Shown: positions 19,711-29,241 of the stretch, piece after piece
Position numbering within the stretch: position 1 is the stretch's first letter
How the letters are laid out: the number at the start of each line of letters is the position of its first letter
Assembly: GCA_965262565.1 (NCBI GenBank)
Contig: CBDHFQ010000015.1
Coordinates: forward strand, 54,077-118,076
Direction of reading: 5' to 3'
Source: CBDHFQ01 sp965262565
Lineage (GTDB): Bacteria > Bacteroidota > Bacteroidia > J057
DNA length: 64,000 bases
Made by a program: the position numbers and the translations under genes
The notes under the pieces: generated by a model
Told to the model about the DNA's origin: nothing
What the model saw: the letters and a program-made list of their open reading frames with translations, nothing else
Databases searched by the model: none

Positions 19711-20985
19711 TTAGTCTAGCTTAAATCTAATGGGTAAGGTATATTTAACTGGAACAATTCTCCCTTCTTTCTGTCCTGGCTCCCAGAGAGGCATAGAATT
19801 TACAACTCTTAACGCTTCTTCATCACATTCTTCACCGATCCCTCTGATCAATTGAATATTGGTAAGATTTCCATCTGGCTGAACAATAAACTGGATGTAA
19901 ACACCTCCCTGTATACCATTTTTTCTGGCTAGCTTAGGATACTTTACATTATTATCGAGAAACTTTCTTAGCGCACTATTTCCTCCTGGAAATGAAGGGG
20001 GCTCATCTACGACTGTCTGAACCGAAGTGACAGAGCGAGAAACTTCTTCCTGATTTGAAGAAGTGGAGGCATCAAAACTTTCTTCTTCAAATGGCAATTC
20101 TTCTTCATTTTCGTCCATATCCGCTAATCCTTCTGTTAACGCTCTTTCTTCTTCTGCATCTAACTCATTGGTCTGGCCACTATCTATTTGTGTCAAAGTG
20201 GGCAGTCGCTGTTCAGAGTTTCTCGCATCATCATTGGATTTCACCACAACTTCTTCCGCAAAACCTTCATCTTCCTGTTTTTCTTTCTGCTTAATGACGA
20301 TAAATCTTTCTATCTCCTTGCTATTTCCATCTTTATCAGAAACTTTAAGCTTAACAAGAAATTTACCAGGTCTGGGATAAGTATAGTTCCCTTCTCCACC
20401 TGAAGGAACAATCATTCTACGGCCATTCCCCAAATCCAATCTATAGGCAAACCTTGAAGAAAAATCCCTCACAGCAAATACCAGTTCATTACCCGCCATC
20501 CGACTTCCTTCTATATCCAAATCTAAATTGGGAAGCTCAACCTCCTTCTCTTTGTTAGTAGAAGGCTGGGATTTTTTTTCATATTCTTCGATAGGTTCAT
20601 TTACTTCTTCTTCGGAAGATTCTACAATAAAAGCGTCCTGAACATGGCCATCCTGAACATCTTCCGTCCATTGTGCTAATTCTGCCAAATCATTGATCGT
20701 GTCCATGACATCTCCTTTCACATTCATCAATAATATAGGCGTATTTCCTTCTGCCCATAATTTATTAATGTCCGCTGAATACAATGAATCTACATAGACA
20801 GTCCTGTAAGATTCCGGTGAAAAGAAATCAGATCTGTACAGCTGGAAAGTAGTGATAGCTAATACCACTAAAGAAGCAAAGCAAAAGATAAGTAAATTCC
20901 TGAACTTGGACTTCTTTTCCTTTTCCTGTAGTTGATCTAAATAATCCGTCTCAAAGCCCGATCGATTAAACTTCTTTGCATTCAT
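19711..20985 (-). CDS. tonB: Energy transducer TonB with a PKD-like periplasmic domain
   Basis: 424 residues: cytoplasmic N-terminus, one membrane helix at about 28-50 (NLLIFCFASLVVLAITTFQL), an acidic linker, and a C-terminal TonB domain at about 332-424 (PSFPGGNSALRKFLDNNVKY, ARKNGIQGGVYIQFIV, LPIRFKL). Between them, residues about 165-232 look like a PKD/Ig fold (FAYRLDLGNGRRM, YTYPRPGKFLVKLKVSD), which is unusual for TonB. It lies 148 bp upstream of the receptor gene on the same strand and presumably energises it. Confidence 0.85.
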   Translation of the reverse strand: MNAKKFNRSGFETDYLDQLQEKEKKSKFRNLLIFCFASLVVLAITTFQLYRSDFFSPESYRTVYVDSLYSADINKLWAEGNTPILLMNVKGDVMDTINDLAELAQWTEDVQDGHVQDAFIVESSEEEVNEPIEEYEKKSQPSTNKEKEVELPNLDLDIEGSRMAGNELVFAVRDFSSRFAYRLDLGNGRRMIVPSGGEGNYTYPRPGKFLVKLKVSDKDGNSKEIERFIVIKQKEKQEDEGFAEEVVVKSNDDARNSEQRLPTLTQIDSGQTNELDAEEERALTEGLADMDENEEELPFEEESFDASTSSNQEEVSRSVTSVQTVVDEPPSFPGGNSALRKFLDNNVKYPKLARKNGIQGGVYIQFIVQPDGNLTNIQLIRGIGEECDEEALRVVNSMPLWEPGQKEGRIVPVKYTLPIRFKLD

Positions 20986-21632
20986 AATACTTGAGCCTAA
21001 TTATTAATTGTTCTCCACTAAAAAATTAAAAAATTATTACTCTTTTAAAATTTAAAAGTTTGTTTTCATTTAGAACGAACAGATTCTTTTTTTAGTGAAA
21101 AAAATCGATCAAAAAATAATTATTTACCTATAAAATATTCCATTTAATTAAAATGAATATTCATTACTTATTTCGATCTTACTATAATGGCACTTATCAT
21201 TAAAAAGGCACATAAAAAATTAAATATATATTCTTACTATCAGATTATCTTACAGCCATTTAATAGACCAAATAATTATACAATCCTGAAGTTTCAAATA
21301 TGTAGTAGTATCCCCTGAATTAGCTCCTTTTTTCTTGAATGATTATTTATTTTAAATTTCAATTTATATATAATGCCATAAAAATGATGTTAGTTAACAA
21401 TAAAAAACAGCTTCCATATTGTTGATTTTTTTACAACCTATATCAATCAATAAAATAAACTAAGTAATTACCCTTATTATTTTTTGAATAATTAGTTATT
21501 TCAAATTACATGTCCTCGGATTACTTTTCCTTTTAGGATATAACATCCGCTAAGCTTATTACAGATAGCTTGTAGTTATATTTATTTATCCTATATTCTA
21601 CTAATCATCACTTACAACAATCTTACTTCGCC
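20986..21632. other. AT-rich divergent intergenic region
   Basis: About 650 bp between the divergent tonB and esterase genes. Very AT-rich with many short A/T runs. I see no coding frame, tRNA or convincing riboswitch; it should hold both promoters. Confidence 0.6.
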
Positions 21633-23393
21633 ATGCTTCTTTCTTGTGATTTGCGGAATAATCGCTCTAAACTCTCTTATTATCTCTTTATAAAGCTCGT
21701 TTTCTTACATCTATGTACTAGCATTTGTGGTCAGAACAGCCCTGATTTTCGTATTTCCTTTCCAGGTATACATTACGATTCGGCCATAGATGGTCGATTA
21801 CTTTTATTGATCAGTTCAGATTCTTCCCAGGAACCTAGATTTCAAATTAGGGATAATGCCTCTACTCAACAGGTATTTGGGATGGACATTAATGAAATGG
21901 AGCCCGATAAAACTTACGATTTCGATATGTCCTCCTTTGGATATCCGATAGCGAATGTAAAAGATATTCCTCCTGGTACTTATTATATACAGGTAGTCCT
22001 ACATAAATATGAAACCTTTCACAGAAAAGATGGTCATATCGTAAAACTTCCGATGGATAGAGGAGAAGGTCAGCAATGGAATCAAGCACCAGGGAATTTA
22101 TACAGCACTCCTACCAGCATAGCGTGGAATCCCACATCCAAACAATCTTTTTCCATTTCTTTGGCGAATAAAATTCCCCCTATCGATCCTCCTACTGATA
22201 CGAAATACGTCAAACACGTTCGAATCCAAAGTAAATTGTTAACGGAATTTTGGGGGAGACCTATGTATTTAGGCGCTCATGTATTACTTCCTGAAGGCTT
22301 TGATGAACATCCCGAAGTAAAATATCCGCTGGCAATTATGCACGGTCATTTTCCTAAAGACTTCTATGGATTCAGGACCACACCTCCAGATCCCGATCTT
22401 GAACCAGATTTTAGTGAAAGATTTAACTTAAAAGGATACAATAAAATAGTTCAGCAGGAGGCTTACGATTTTTACAAACTGTGGACAGGCCCTGACTTTC
22501 CCAGAGTGCTTGCCATCCTCATTCAACACGCTAATCCCTACTACGATGATTCATATGCCGTAAACTCTGAAAATCTAGGCCCATATGGAGATGCTATTAC
22601 TTATGAATTGATCCCTTATATAGAAGAAACATTTAGGGGAATAGGAGAAGGATGGGCACGATGTGTATATGGTGGGTCCACTGGCGGGTGGGAAGCACTC
22701 GCTGTTCAGGTATTATATCCTGAAGAGTATAATGGCTGTTATGCGGCATGCCCAGATCCTATTGATTTTAGAGCATATGGCTTGGTCAATATCTATGAAG
22801 ATTCTAATGCATATTATGAGGGAGGACCTTTTAAAAAGACGCTCAGACCAGGCCATAGAAATTATTTAGGAGAAGTAAGTGCGACCTTAAGAGATATGAA
22901 TTATCGGGAATTGGCACTGGCTACACATAGCAGATCGGGGCAACAATGGGATATATGGGAAGCTGTATATTCTCCTGTAGGAGATAATGGCTATCCGAAA
23001 CCTATATGGGATAAGAAAAGTGGAGAAATAGATCTGGAAGTCGCTGCATATTGGAAAGAACATTATGATCTCAGCTATATAATAAATAAGGAGTGGGAAA
23101 CAATAGGTCCGAAACTGGTAGGCAAAATTCATATTTATTGTGGAGATATGGATAATTACTATCTGAACAATGCGGTTTACCTCACTGAAGAAGTGCTGGA
23201 AGAAACGGTCAGCCCTTACTATCATGGGGAGGTGGATTATGGAGATAGAGCTGAACACTGTTGGAATGGAGATCACACTCAGCCAAATGCCATTTCCAGA
23301 TTGCGCTATCATCAAATGTTTATTACTAAATGGGCCAAAGAAGTAGGATTAAGAGCTCCAAAAGGCGCAGATCTATCTTCCTGGAGATATTGA
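21633..23393 (+). CDS. Secreted alpha/beta-hydrolase (putative esterase family)
   Basis: 586 residues with an N-terminal hydrophobic signal (YYLFIKLVFLHLCTSICGQ). The C-terminal half has the putative-esterase (esterase D-like) fold: the nucleophile elbow is probably GGSTGGWEAL (Ser in G-S-T-G-G), LAIMHGHFPKDF lies on an earlier strand, and HCWNGDH near the C-terminus could provide the catalytic His. The N-terminal part (SFPGIHYDSAIDGRLLLLIS) looks like an Ig-like domain found in similar secreted proteins. No T9SS tail is visible. Substrate unknown. Confidence 0.75.
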   Translation: MLLSCDLRNNRSKLSYYLFIKLVFLHLCTSICGQNSPDFRISFPGIHYDSAIDGRLLLLISSDSSQEPRFQIRDNASTQQVFGMDINEMEPDKTYDFDMSSFGYPIANVKDIPPGTYYIQVVLHKYETFHRKDGHIVKLPMDRGEGQQWNQAPGNLYSTPTSIAWNPTSKQSFSISLANKIPPIDPPTDTKYVKHVRIQSKLLTEFWGRPMYLGAHVLLPEGFDEHPEVKYPLAIMHGHFPKDFYGFRTTPPDPDLEPDFSERFNLKGYNKIVQQEAYDFYKLWTGPDFPRVLAILIQHANPYYDDSYAVNSENLGPYGDAITYELIPYIEETFRGIGEGWARCVYGGSTGGWEALAVQVLYPEEYNGCYAACPDPIDFRAYGLVNIYEDSNAYYEGGPFKKTLRPGHRNYLGEVSATLRDMNYRELALATHSRSGQQWDIWEAVYSPVGDNGYPKPIWDKKSGEIDLEVAAYWKEHYDLSYIINKEWETIGPKLVGKIHIYCGDMDNYYLNNAVYLTEEVLEETVSPYYHGEVDYGDRAEHCWNGDHTQPNAISRLRYHQMFITKWAKEVGLRAPKGADLSSWRY

Positions 23394-23408
23394 TTTATAG
23401 ACATAATA

Positions 23409-23438
23409 TTTGAATATCAGGTAGAAGTTGTATCTTGC
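23409..23438 (+). promoter_or_regulatory. Bacteroidetes-type promoter for the comB-like gene
   Basis: TTTG at 23409-23412, an 18-base spacer and TATCTTGC at 23431-23438 approximate the -33 TTTG / -7 TAnnTTTG consensus, 45 bp before the ATG at 23483. The -7 box is one T short of the ideal. Confidence 0.5.
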
Positions 23439-23482
23439 ACCATTCATTTCAGAAAAACAGGTAGGAAGGAAATACTTTACGA

Positions 23483-24298
23483 ATGAATCATATTCCCAAT
23501 TTCAATAAAAAGTTTGTACACGTTTGCATGACTCCGGCGCTCATTGATCAGTTCGATATCTCTGAGGCCATCGTTGTAGTGATCGATGTACTTCGTGCTA
23601 CGACTTCCATGTGTGTAGCTTTTGATAATGAAGTAGCCCTAATGGTTCCTGTAGAGGATATCGATACATGTTTTACCTATAAAAATAAAGGCTTTCTTCT
23701 CGCAGGGGAAAGAAGCGGGGAACAATTAGCAGGCTTTGATTTTGGGAATTCTCCCTTTTCTTTCAATACTCCTGACATAAAAGGAAAGAAAATTGCCATC
23801 ACCACCACAAATGGAACACGAGCTATAAAAGCGGCCCAGTCAAGAAATGCTAAGGAGATCGTTGTTGGCTCATTTGCTAATTTAAGTATTCTCGCGCAAT
23901 GGTTAATTAAACAAAATGAGCATGTGTGCCTGATCTGTGCAGGCTGGCGAGATCACATTACCCTAGAAGATACTATTTTTGCAGGTGCCCTGGCTCGAAA
24001 ACTTCGCCACGACTTCCGCCGTTTCCAGGATACTACCCTGGTAGCAGAAACGCTTTATAATTCTGCTAATACAAGAAAGCGATACTTTTTTAGACATTCT
24101 TCCCACTTTCAAAGGCTAATTCATCTAAAACTGCAAGAAGAAGTAAAGTATGCTATGAGGAGAGATACACATCCGGTTATTCCTATGATGATAGGAGATG
24201 CTCTCTACGACATTAGTTCCTATCAGGAAGATTTTAAGGAGTACCAAAAAGAGATCCTCGCTGTTCAACCTAAATATATTTCGACTCATTCTACTTAA
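23483..24298 (+). CDS. comB: 2-phosphosulfolactate phosphatase family protein
   Basis: 271 residues. Family motifs: VVVIDVLRATTSMCVAF, LLAGERSGEQLAGFDFGNSP, KKIAITTTNGTRAIKAA and ICAGWRDHITLEDTIFAG. ComB removes phosphate from 2-phosphosulfolactate in coenzyme M synthesis in methanogens. Bacteroidota carry homologues without that pathway, so the physiological substrate here is uncertain (possibly sulfolactate-related metabolism). It has its own promoter-like sequence upstream. Confidence 0.85.
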   Translation: MNHIPNFNKKFVHVCMTPALIDQFDISEAIVVVIDVLRATTSMCVAFDNEVALMVPVEDIDTCFTYKNKGFLLAGERSGEQLAGFDFGNSPFSFNTPDIKGKKIAITTTNGTRAIKAAQSRNAKEIVVGSFANLSILAQWLIKQNEHVCLICAGWRDHITLEDTIFAGALARKLRHDFRRFQDTTLVAETLYNSANTRKRYFFRHSSHFQRLIHLKLQEEVKYAMRRDTHPVIPMMIGDALYDISSYQEDFKEYQKEILAVQPKYISTHST

Positions 24299-24354
24299 GT
24301 AAACCCAAGAGTAGTGTCTTTTTTTGTGGTATATTTCTGATGAACATTTAGATC

Positions 24355-25887
24355 ATGCGCACACAACTACTCCTATATATATGTGCTGTCTCCATTTTTT
24401 TCCCTACTATGCTGCTTGGCCAATCCTTTCCCGTGCTCAAGTGGCAAAAGTTTTATGATAACGGCGCAGATGAAATCCCAGAGAAAATTGTTGCTACCTC
24501 GGATGGCTATTTGTGGATAGGTGGAAGTTCCTACCAAACTTATTCGGACTCCTTTTCTTATCCTGACATCTGGATTATCAAAACCGATACCAATGGACAC
24601 CATATCTTTAACAGACACATTGAAATGGAAGGGTCAGAAGAACTCTATGATATGGTAGCGACTAAAGATGATGGAATTATCTTTGCAGGTGTAACCAGCT
24701 CCATGGTAAATCCAAATGAGAGAGGGAACAAACTATACTGGGGGGACTTTTTTGTAGGAAAATTAAATAAATACGGAGAAATAGTATGGCTGAGGAACTT
24801 TGGAGGGAGCAGACTGGATCAGGCGAGAGGCATTGCAGGCGGATTATTCGGTGAATATATGGTAACTGGCATCACTCACTCTTATGATGGCCAGGTAAAT
24901 AATAGTAAAGGGATGGGAGATATTTGGTCAGTCATCATCAATGAAGAAGGGAAATTATTAGATAGCAAAGTGATAGGAGGAAAAAAGAATGATTGGGCCA
25001 ACTCAATTTATTCCTGTTCAAATGGAGATTTTTTAATCGCTGGTTTTACCAATTCCCCAAATATTGATGGACATCAAACAAGTATTTATGGGAACGGTTT
25101 GTTGGTTCGGGTAAATGCCTATGGAAAAGTAAAGTGGCAGCGTTCTTATCTGTGCCCCCATGGAGGTTATTTTACGGATGTGAGAGAATTACCAGATGGC
25201 AATCTGTTATTAGTAGGAGAGTACGGTATTCAAAATCGTTCGAGAAAATTTTGGTGGTTGAAGATGCGTGCCAATGGGGATATTCTCCGTCAAAAGACCT
25301 TTGAAGGTCCTCCAGATGGCCAATTATCCTCCTTAAGTGCTACTCAAGATGGAGGGTTTATCATCGGGGGCCACGCTTATCTCCTTCCAGGCGTTCCTCT
25401 AAAGGACGCTTATCATAAAGGGGCCGAAGATTTTTGGCTATTAAGAACGAATAATGAAGGGGATATCATTTGGAAAAATACCTATGGAGGACCTGGAAAT
25501 GAACGGTGTAGAGACGTTTTGGCCTATAAACCAGGTATTTTTTATGCTGTGGGAGAGAAGAAAAATGATTTTACTTCAAACCGCAGTGGAACGATAGACT
25601 TCTGGCTGTTAAAAATAGTAGAACAGCCATGTGATTCTATTCAACCAGATATTTTTGTGCGAGCTGAAAAGCAGCGAGTGCCTCGACAACAAATGGTACG
25701 TTTTCGCGCTCTGACTGATTACGGAGATCAGTTTTATTGGGATTTTGATGATGGGACCCATAGCTCCGAATCTGATCCTCTAAAAAAGTTTTCCTATCCG
25801 GGAACATATCATATTAAACTTACCGTTTTCGCTAATGAAACTTGTGAACAAACTGTATTTATGCCAAAAGGACTAGAAGTAAGATGA
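24355..25887 (+). CDS. Secreted propeller-repeat protein with C-terminal PKD domain
   Basis: 510 residues: signal peptide (LLLYICAVSIFFPTMLLGQ), then about six to seven repeats of the type DGGFIIGG...DFWLLRTNNEGDIIWKNTYGG, similar to the delta-60/lectin-like propeller repeats common in Bacteroidota, then a PKD-like domain (DQFYWDFDDGTHSS, GTYHIKLTV). There is no obvious T9SS tail; it ends at the PKD domain. The next gene starts 9 bp later and does have a type B sorting domain, so the two are likely cotranscribed and act together on the surface. Function unknown. Confidence 0.75.
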   Translation: MRTQLLLYICAVSIFFPTMLLGQSFPVLKWQKFYDNGADEIPEKIVATSDGYLWIGGSSYQTYSDSFSYPDIWIIKTDTNGHHIFNRHIEMEGSEELYDMVATKDDGIIFAGVTSSMVNPNERGNKLYWGDFFVGKLNKYGEIVWLRNFGGSRLDQARGIAGGLFGEYMVTGITHSYDGQVNNSKGMGDIWSVIINEEGKLLDSKVIGGKKNDWANSIYSCSNGDFLIAGFTNSPNIDGHQTSIYGNGLLVRVNAYGKVKWQRSYLCPHGGYFTDVRELPDGNLLLVGEYGIQNRSRKFWWLKMRANGDILRQKTFEGPPDGQLSSLSATQDGGFIIGGHAYLLPGVPLKDAYHKGAEDFWLLRTNNEGDIIWKNTYGGPGNERCRDVLAYKPGIFYAVGEKKNDFTSNRSGTIDFWLLKIVEQPCDSIQPDIFVRAEKQRVPRQQMVRFRALTDYGDQFYWDFDDGTHSSESDPLKKFSYPGTYHIKLTVFANETCEQTVFMPKGLEVR

Positions 25888-25896
25888 AATAAGCTT

Positions 25897-28293
25897 ATGA
25901 AAAATGTTATACCCTTACTCTGTATACTACTATTATGCTGTGCGTTTCCCCGCATCCTTTTTTCCCAAGCCGATACGGAATTTTGGTTTGCAGCTCCCGA
26001 TGTAGATCGAGATCATGGAGACACACCCATCAGATTAGGACTTGCAGCTACTTCTGAAGTGGCGGAAGTCATCATTTCTATCCCTGCTAATCCAAATTTC
26101 GAACCGATCATCGATACGCTTTCCCCAAACGAAACGAAAATTATCGGCCTTACCAGCTTTTTGAATGAGTTGGAAAATCAACCTCCTAACACTGTATTGA
26201 ATAAAGGCCTTTATATTACTGCTACGACTCCTATTATTGCCTATTATCACGCTGCCACTCCTCACAATCAAGATATTTATACCCTAAAAGGAAGACAGGC
26301 ATTAGGAGAAGAATTTTACTTACCCTCTCAGTTCACCTTTAGGAACGTTCACGGCAACAGCTTTTGCGATATCGTTGCCACTCAAGACCAAACGAGTATT
26401 TCTATTACCCCTTCTAAAAGAATAGCAGGACGCTCGAACAGAGAATCCTTTACTGTTACCTTGAATAGAGGAGAAACATTTACAGTTCGAGCCAGTGGTC
26501 GAACACCAGGCTCTCAATTAGCGGGAACTTATATCCAATCTGATAAACCCATAGCTGTTACCAAGAGTGATGATTCTATTGTCAATGAAGCTGGTACTGG
26601 ATGGGATCTTTGTGGAGACCAAATTGTTCCAATTCAAAATTTAGGTACGGAGTATGTAGCAGTCAGAATGAATGCTCGTACGGAGAGCCTTTATATTACA
26701 GCTACTGAGAACAATACTGAAATTATTCCGGATGGTAATCCAGCCAGAAGCAGAACCCTGGATGCAGGTCAAAGCATGGAATATAGAATTCGCAATGCTA
26801 CTGCTTCCATTAGATCTGATCATCCTGTGTATGTTTGGCACTTATCTGGAGGTGGTAATGAACCTGCCGGCGCCCTTATTCCCCCTATAGGATGTTCAGG
26901 AATGACCAGAGCTAATTTCATCCGACCTACCACATTCAATTTTAGCTTATTATTACTAACTGAAAAAGGAAATGAAGATGCATTTAAGTTGAACGGAACT
27001 GACATTTCCCCAGGACTATTCAGAACAGCTACGGGCGCTGGTGATTGGGTAGCAGCCAGAATTAATAACAATCAGGTTTCCCTCGAAAGTTTTAACACAC
27101 TCACTAATGCTAAGGGATTATTTCAATTCGGAATCATCATGGATGCAGGACCAGGAGCGGCTTATGGATATTTTTCTAATTATAATAGCCTGGCTTTGGG
27201 GGATTCGGAAACGCTGTGTGAAAATGATACTATCACATTGGATGCTAGTCCTTTTATGGATGAATACCTTTGGAACACTGGAAGTACAGAGCCTTCCATA
27301 GAAGTGGATCAAGGTGGAACTTATTGGGTATCTACCAAATTTCAAGGCTGTGAATTTTCAGATACCATTCAAGTAAAAGAAGAAATAGTATCTGTCGACC
27401 TGGGGCCTGATCAGTCTTTATGCATTGGGGATACGCTCATGCTTTCAGTTGATAACGATAATGCTTCTTTATTATGGGAGAATGCTACTACCAAGCCTGA
27501 AAGAATGATAACCGAAGGGGGCGAATATTCGGTGAGATTGAGCAGAAATGGCTGTCCAGTATTTGATACGCTGATGGTGAATCAAATTGATATCCCAAGA
27601 TTAGAACTTGGCCCAGATACCTTAATTTGTACGAATGAAGAAATTGACTTGAAGGTGGAATGGCCCGGTGCACAATATTTATGGCAAGATGGTAGCACTA
27701 ATGGTACCCTAGCAGTGGCATCGGCAGGTACTTACTCAGTAGTCAGAGAATTTCAGGGCTGCATTCAGGAAGATACCATAGAAGTATCTTTGAGAGAAGC
27801 TGTACTGCCAAGCTTTAACGACACCACCATTTGTGAAGGAGACACTATCTTATATAATATCCGAGTGGATGGAAATCAATACACCTGGGATGATGGAACT
27901 ACTACTCCACTAAGAAGAATTTCCGAAGAGAACTTATATACCTTAGAAGTGGCCAACAGATGTGGCATTAGTCAACAAATTTGGTGGGTATATAGGGAAG
28001 ATTGTAGTTGTAAAGCCTTTATCCCCAATGTTTTTAGCCCCAATAATGATGGAATACACGATGTCTTTAAACCAAGTTTAAGTTGTGATCCAGCTATTTA
28101 CGACTTGACTGTATTCGACAGATGGGGAAATATGCTATTTGAATCCAATGATATCCGTGTTCAATGGGACGGAACTTCAGGTCAGGAAGACTTACCAGAG
28201 GGTGTCTACTACTGGCGATTAAGATATTATTTTGAAAATAATGAAGAAATTGAACCCATAGTGCAAAAGGGACATGTTACTATACTTAGATGA
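25897..28293 (+). CDS. IgGFc-binding-like surface protein with T9SS type B (CHU_C) domain
   Basis: 798 residues: signal peptide (LLCILLLCCAFPRILFSQ), an N-terminal IgGFc-binding-protein-like region (TEFWFAAPDVDRDHGD, TATTPIIAYYHAATPH, GTYIQSDKPIAVTKSDDS), then four or so Ig-like repeats of the form DLGPDQSLCIGDTLMLS...YLWQDGST...AGTYSV, and a gliding-motility-associated type B sorting domain (FIPNVFSPNNDGIHDVF, LTVFDRWGNMLFES, GVYYWRLRY). Probably a surface adhesin-like protein exported by T9SS; ligand unknown. Confidence 0.85.
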   Translation: MKNVIPLLCILLLCCAFPRILFSQADTEFWFAAPDVDRDHGDTPIRLGLAATSEVAEVIISIPANPNFEPIIDTLSPNETKIIGLTSFLNELENQPPNTVLNKGLYITATTPIIAYYHAATPHNQDIYTLKGRQALGEEFYLPSQFTFRNVHGNSFCDIVATQDQTSISITPSKRIAGRSNRESFTVTLNRGETFTVRASGRTPGSQLAGTYIQSDKPIAVTKSDDSIVNEAGTGWDLCGDQIVPIQNLGTEYVAVRMNARTESLYITATENNTEIIPDGNPARSRTLDAGQSMEYRIRNATASIRSDHPVYVWHLSGGGNEPAGALIPPIGCSGMTRANFIRPTTFNFSLLLLTEKGNEDAFKLNGTDISPGLFRTATGAGDWVAARINNNQVSLESFNTLTNAKGLFQFGIIMDAGPGAAYGYFSNYNSLALGDSETLCENDTITLDASPFMDEYLWNTGSTEPSIEVDQGGTYWVSTKFQGCEFSDTIQVKEEIVSVDLGPDQSLCIGDTLMLSVDNDNASLLWENATTKPERMITEGGEYSVRLSRNGCPVFDTLMVNQIDIPRLELGPDTLICTNEEIDLKVEWPGAQYLWQDGSTNGTLAVASAGTYSVVREFQGCIQEDTIEVSLREAVLPSFNDTTICEGDTILYNIRVDGNQYTWDDGTTTPLRRISEENLYTLEVANRCGISQQIWWVYREDCSCKAFIPNVFSPNNDGIHDVFKPSLSCDPAIYDLTVFDRWGNMLFESNDIRVQWDGTSGQEDLPEGVYYWRLRYYFENNEEIEPIVQKGHVTILR

Positions 28294-28296
28294 TGA

Positions 28297-29175
28297 TTAT
28301 CTCAGTTTGAAAGTGATGGTAACTGTGGTCTTTAATGCGGTTTGCGGCTGATTAGGTTTCAAAGCAGTAAACTTCCACTTTCGAATAGCATTCTCACCTG
28401 CTCTTCTGATTTGGGCTTGGCTGGGATCTACTAATCCTACCAATTTCACTGTTCCCACTCTTCCATCAGGTAAAATCGTAAATTCAAAAGTTAATACTCC
28501 TTCTTCCTGGGCATTATATGCTGGAGGTGGTAAATGTAGGGGTGCACGCTGATTTGAACCACCTCCTACTCCCTGACCAAATGAGAATAATCCATTAGGA
28601 TCTAATTGTTTTTGCGCTGGAGAGCCCTGATTTCCGACCCCATCTTCCTTATCTCCCTGATTAGATCCAAAATCATCCGTCAAAGGCTTTCTTTCAGGCT
28701 TTTTCTCGGGTTGACTCTCCACGGGTTCCTTCTCCGTATTATTTTCAGTTTTCTCTACAGGTTTAGGCGAAGGTTTTACTGTTTCTACTGGCTTTGGAGG
28801 AGTGGGTTTAGGATCGGGTTTTTCTGGTTTAGGGGTTTCTACTGGCGCCACTTCTTCCTGCGTAATTACCTCTTCCTTGGGTGGCTGAGTTTCTGCTGGA
28901 GGAGCTTGAACAGGTTTAGATACAGGTTTAGGAGGAGTTTCTGCTGGTTTTTCAGTGGCGCGTTCCAGATTATTTACTTGTTTACTACCAGTTTTGAGAT
29001 CTCCGAAATCGATAGCCCCTACTACTTCATATTCTTCTCCCGGAGGTGGAACCGTTTTTCTAAAGGCCCACCAAGCCATCGATCCTAACAATAGCAAAAT
29101 GGAAATAATTGCCGTTAACAGAGCACTACTTCGCTGAATGCGTTGTTCTTCCTGTACAAGTTCTGGAGAATACAT
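28297..29175 (-). CDS. Energy transducer TonB family protein
   Basis: 292 residues: cytoplasmic segment, membrane helix at about 19-38 (LTAIISILLLLGSMAWWAF), a long proline/lysine/glutamate-rich periplasmic linker (repeats of PKPVE and PPKPV), and a C-terminal TonB-like domain (LTFEFTILPDGRVGTVKLVG, AIRKWKFTALKP, TVTITFKLR). Convergent with the preceding plus-strand gene, ending 3 bp from its stop. Which receptor it serves is not shown by the neighbours. Confidence 0.85.
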   Translation of the reverse strand: MYSPELVQEEQRIQRSSALLTAIISILLLLGSMAWWAFRKTVPPPGEEYEVVGAIDFGDLKTGSKQVNNLERATEKPAETPPKPVSKPVQAPPAETQPPKEEVITQEEVAPVETPKPEKPDPKPTPPKPVETVKPSPKPVEKTENNTEKEPVESQPEKKPERKPLTDDFGSNQGDKEDGVGNQGSPAQKQLDPNGLFSFGQGVGGGSNQRAPLHLPPPAYNAQEEGVLTFEFTILPDGRVGTVKLVGLVDPSQAQIRRAGENAIRKWKFTALKPNQPQTALKTTVTITFKLR

Positions 29176-29241
29176 ATATCTATAACAATATAATTCAATA
29201 CTAAAGTATTAAACTATTTCTACGATTCCTCAGGGAAACAG

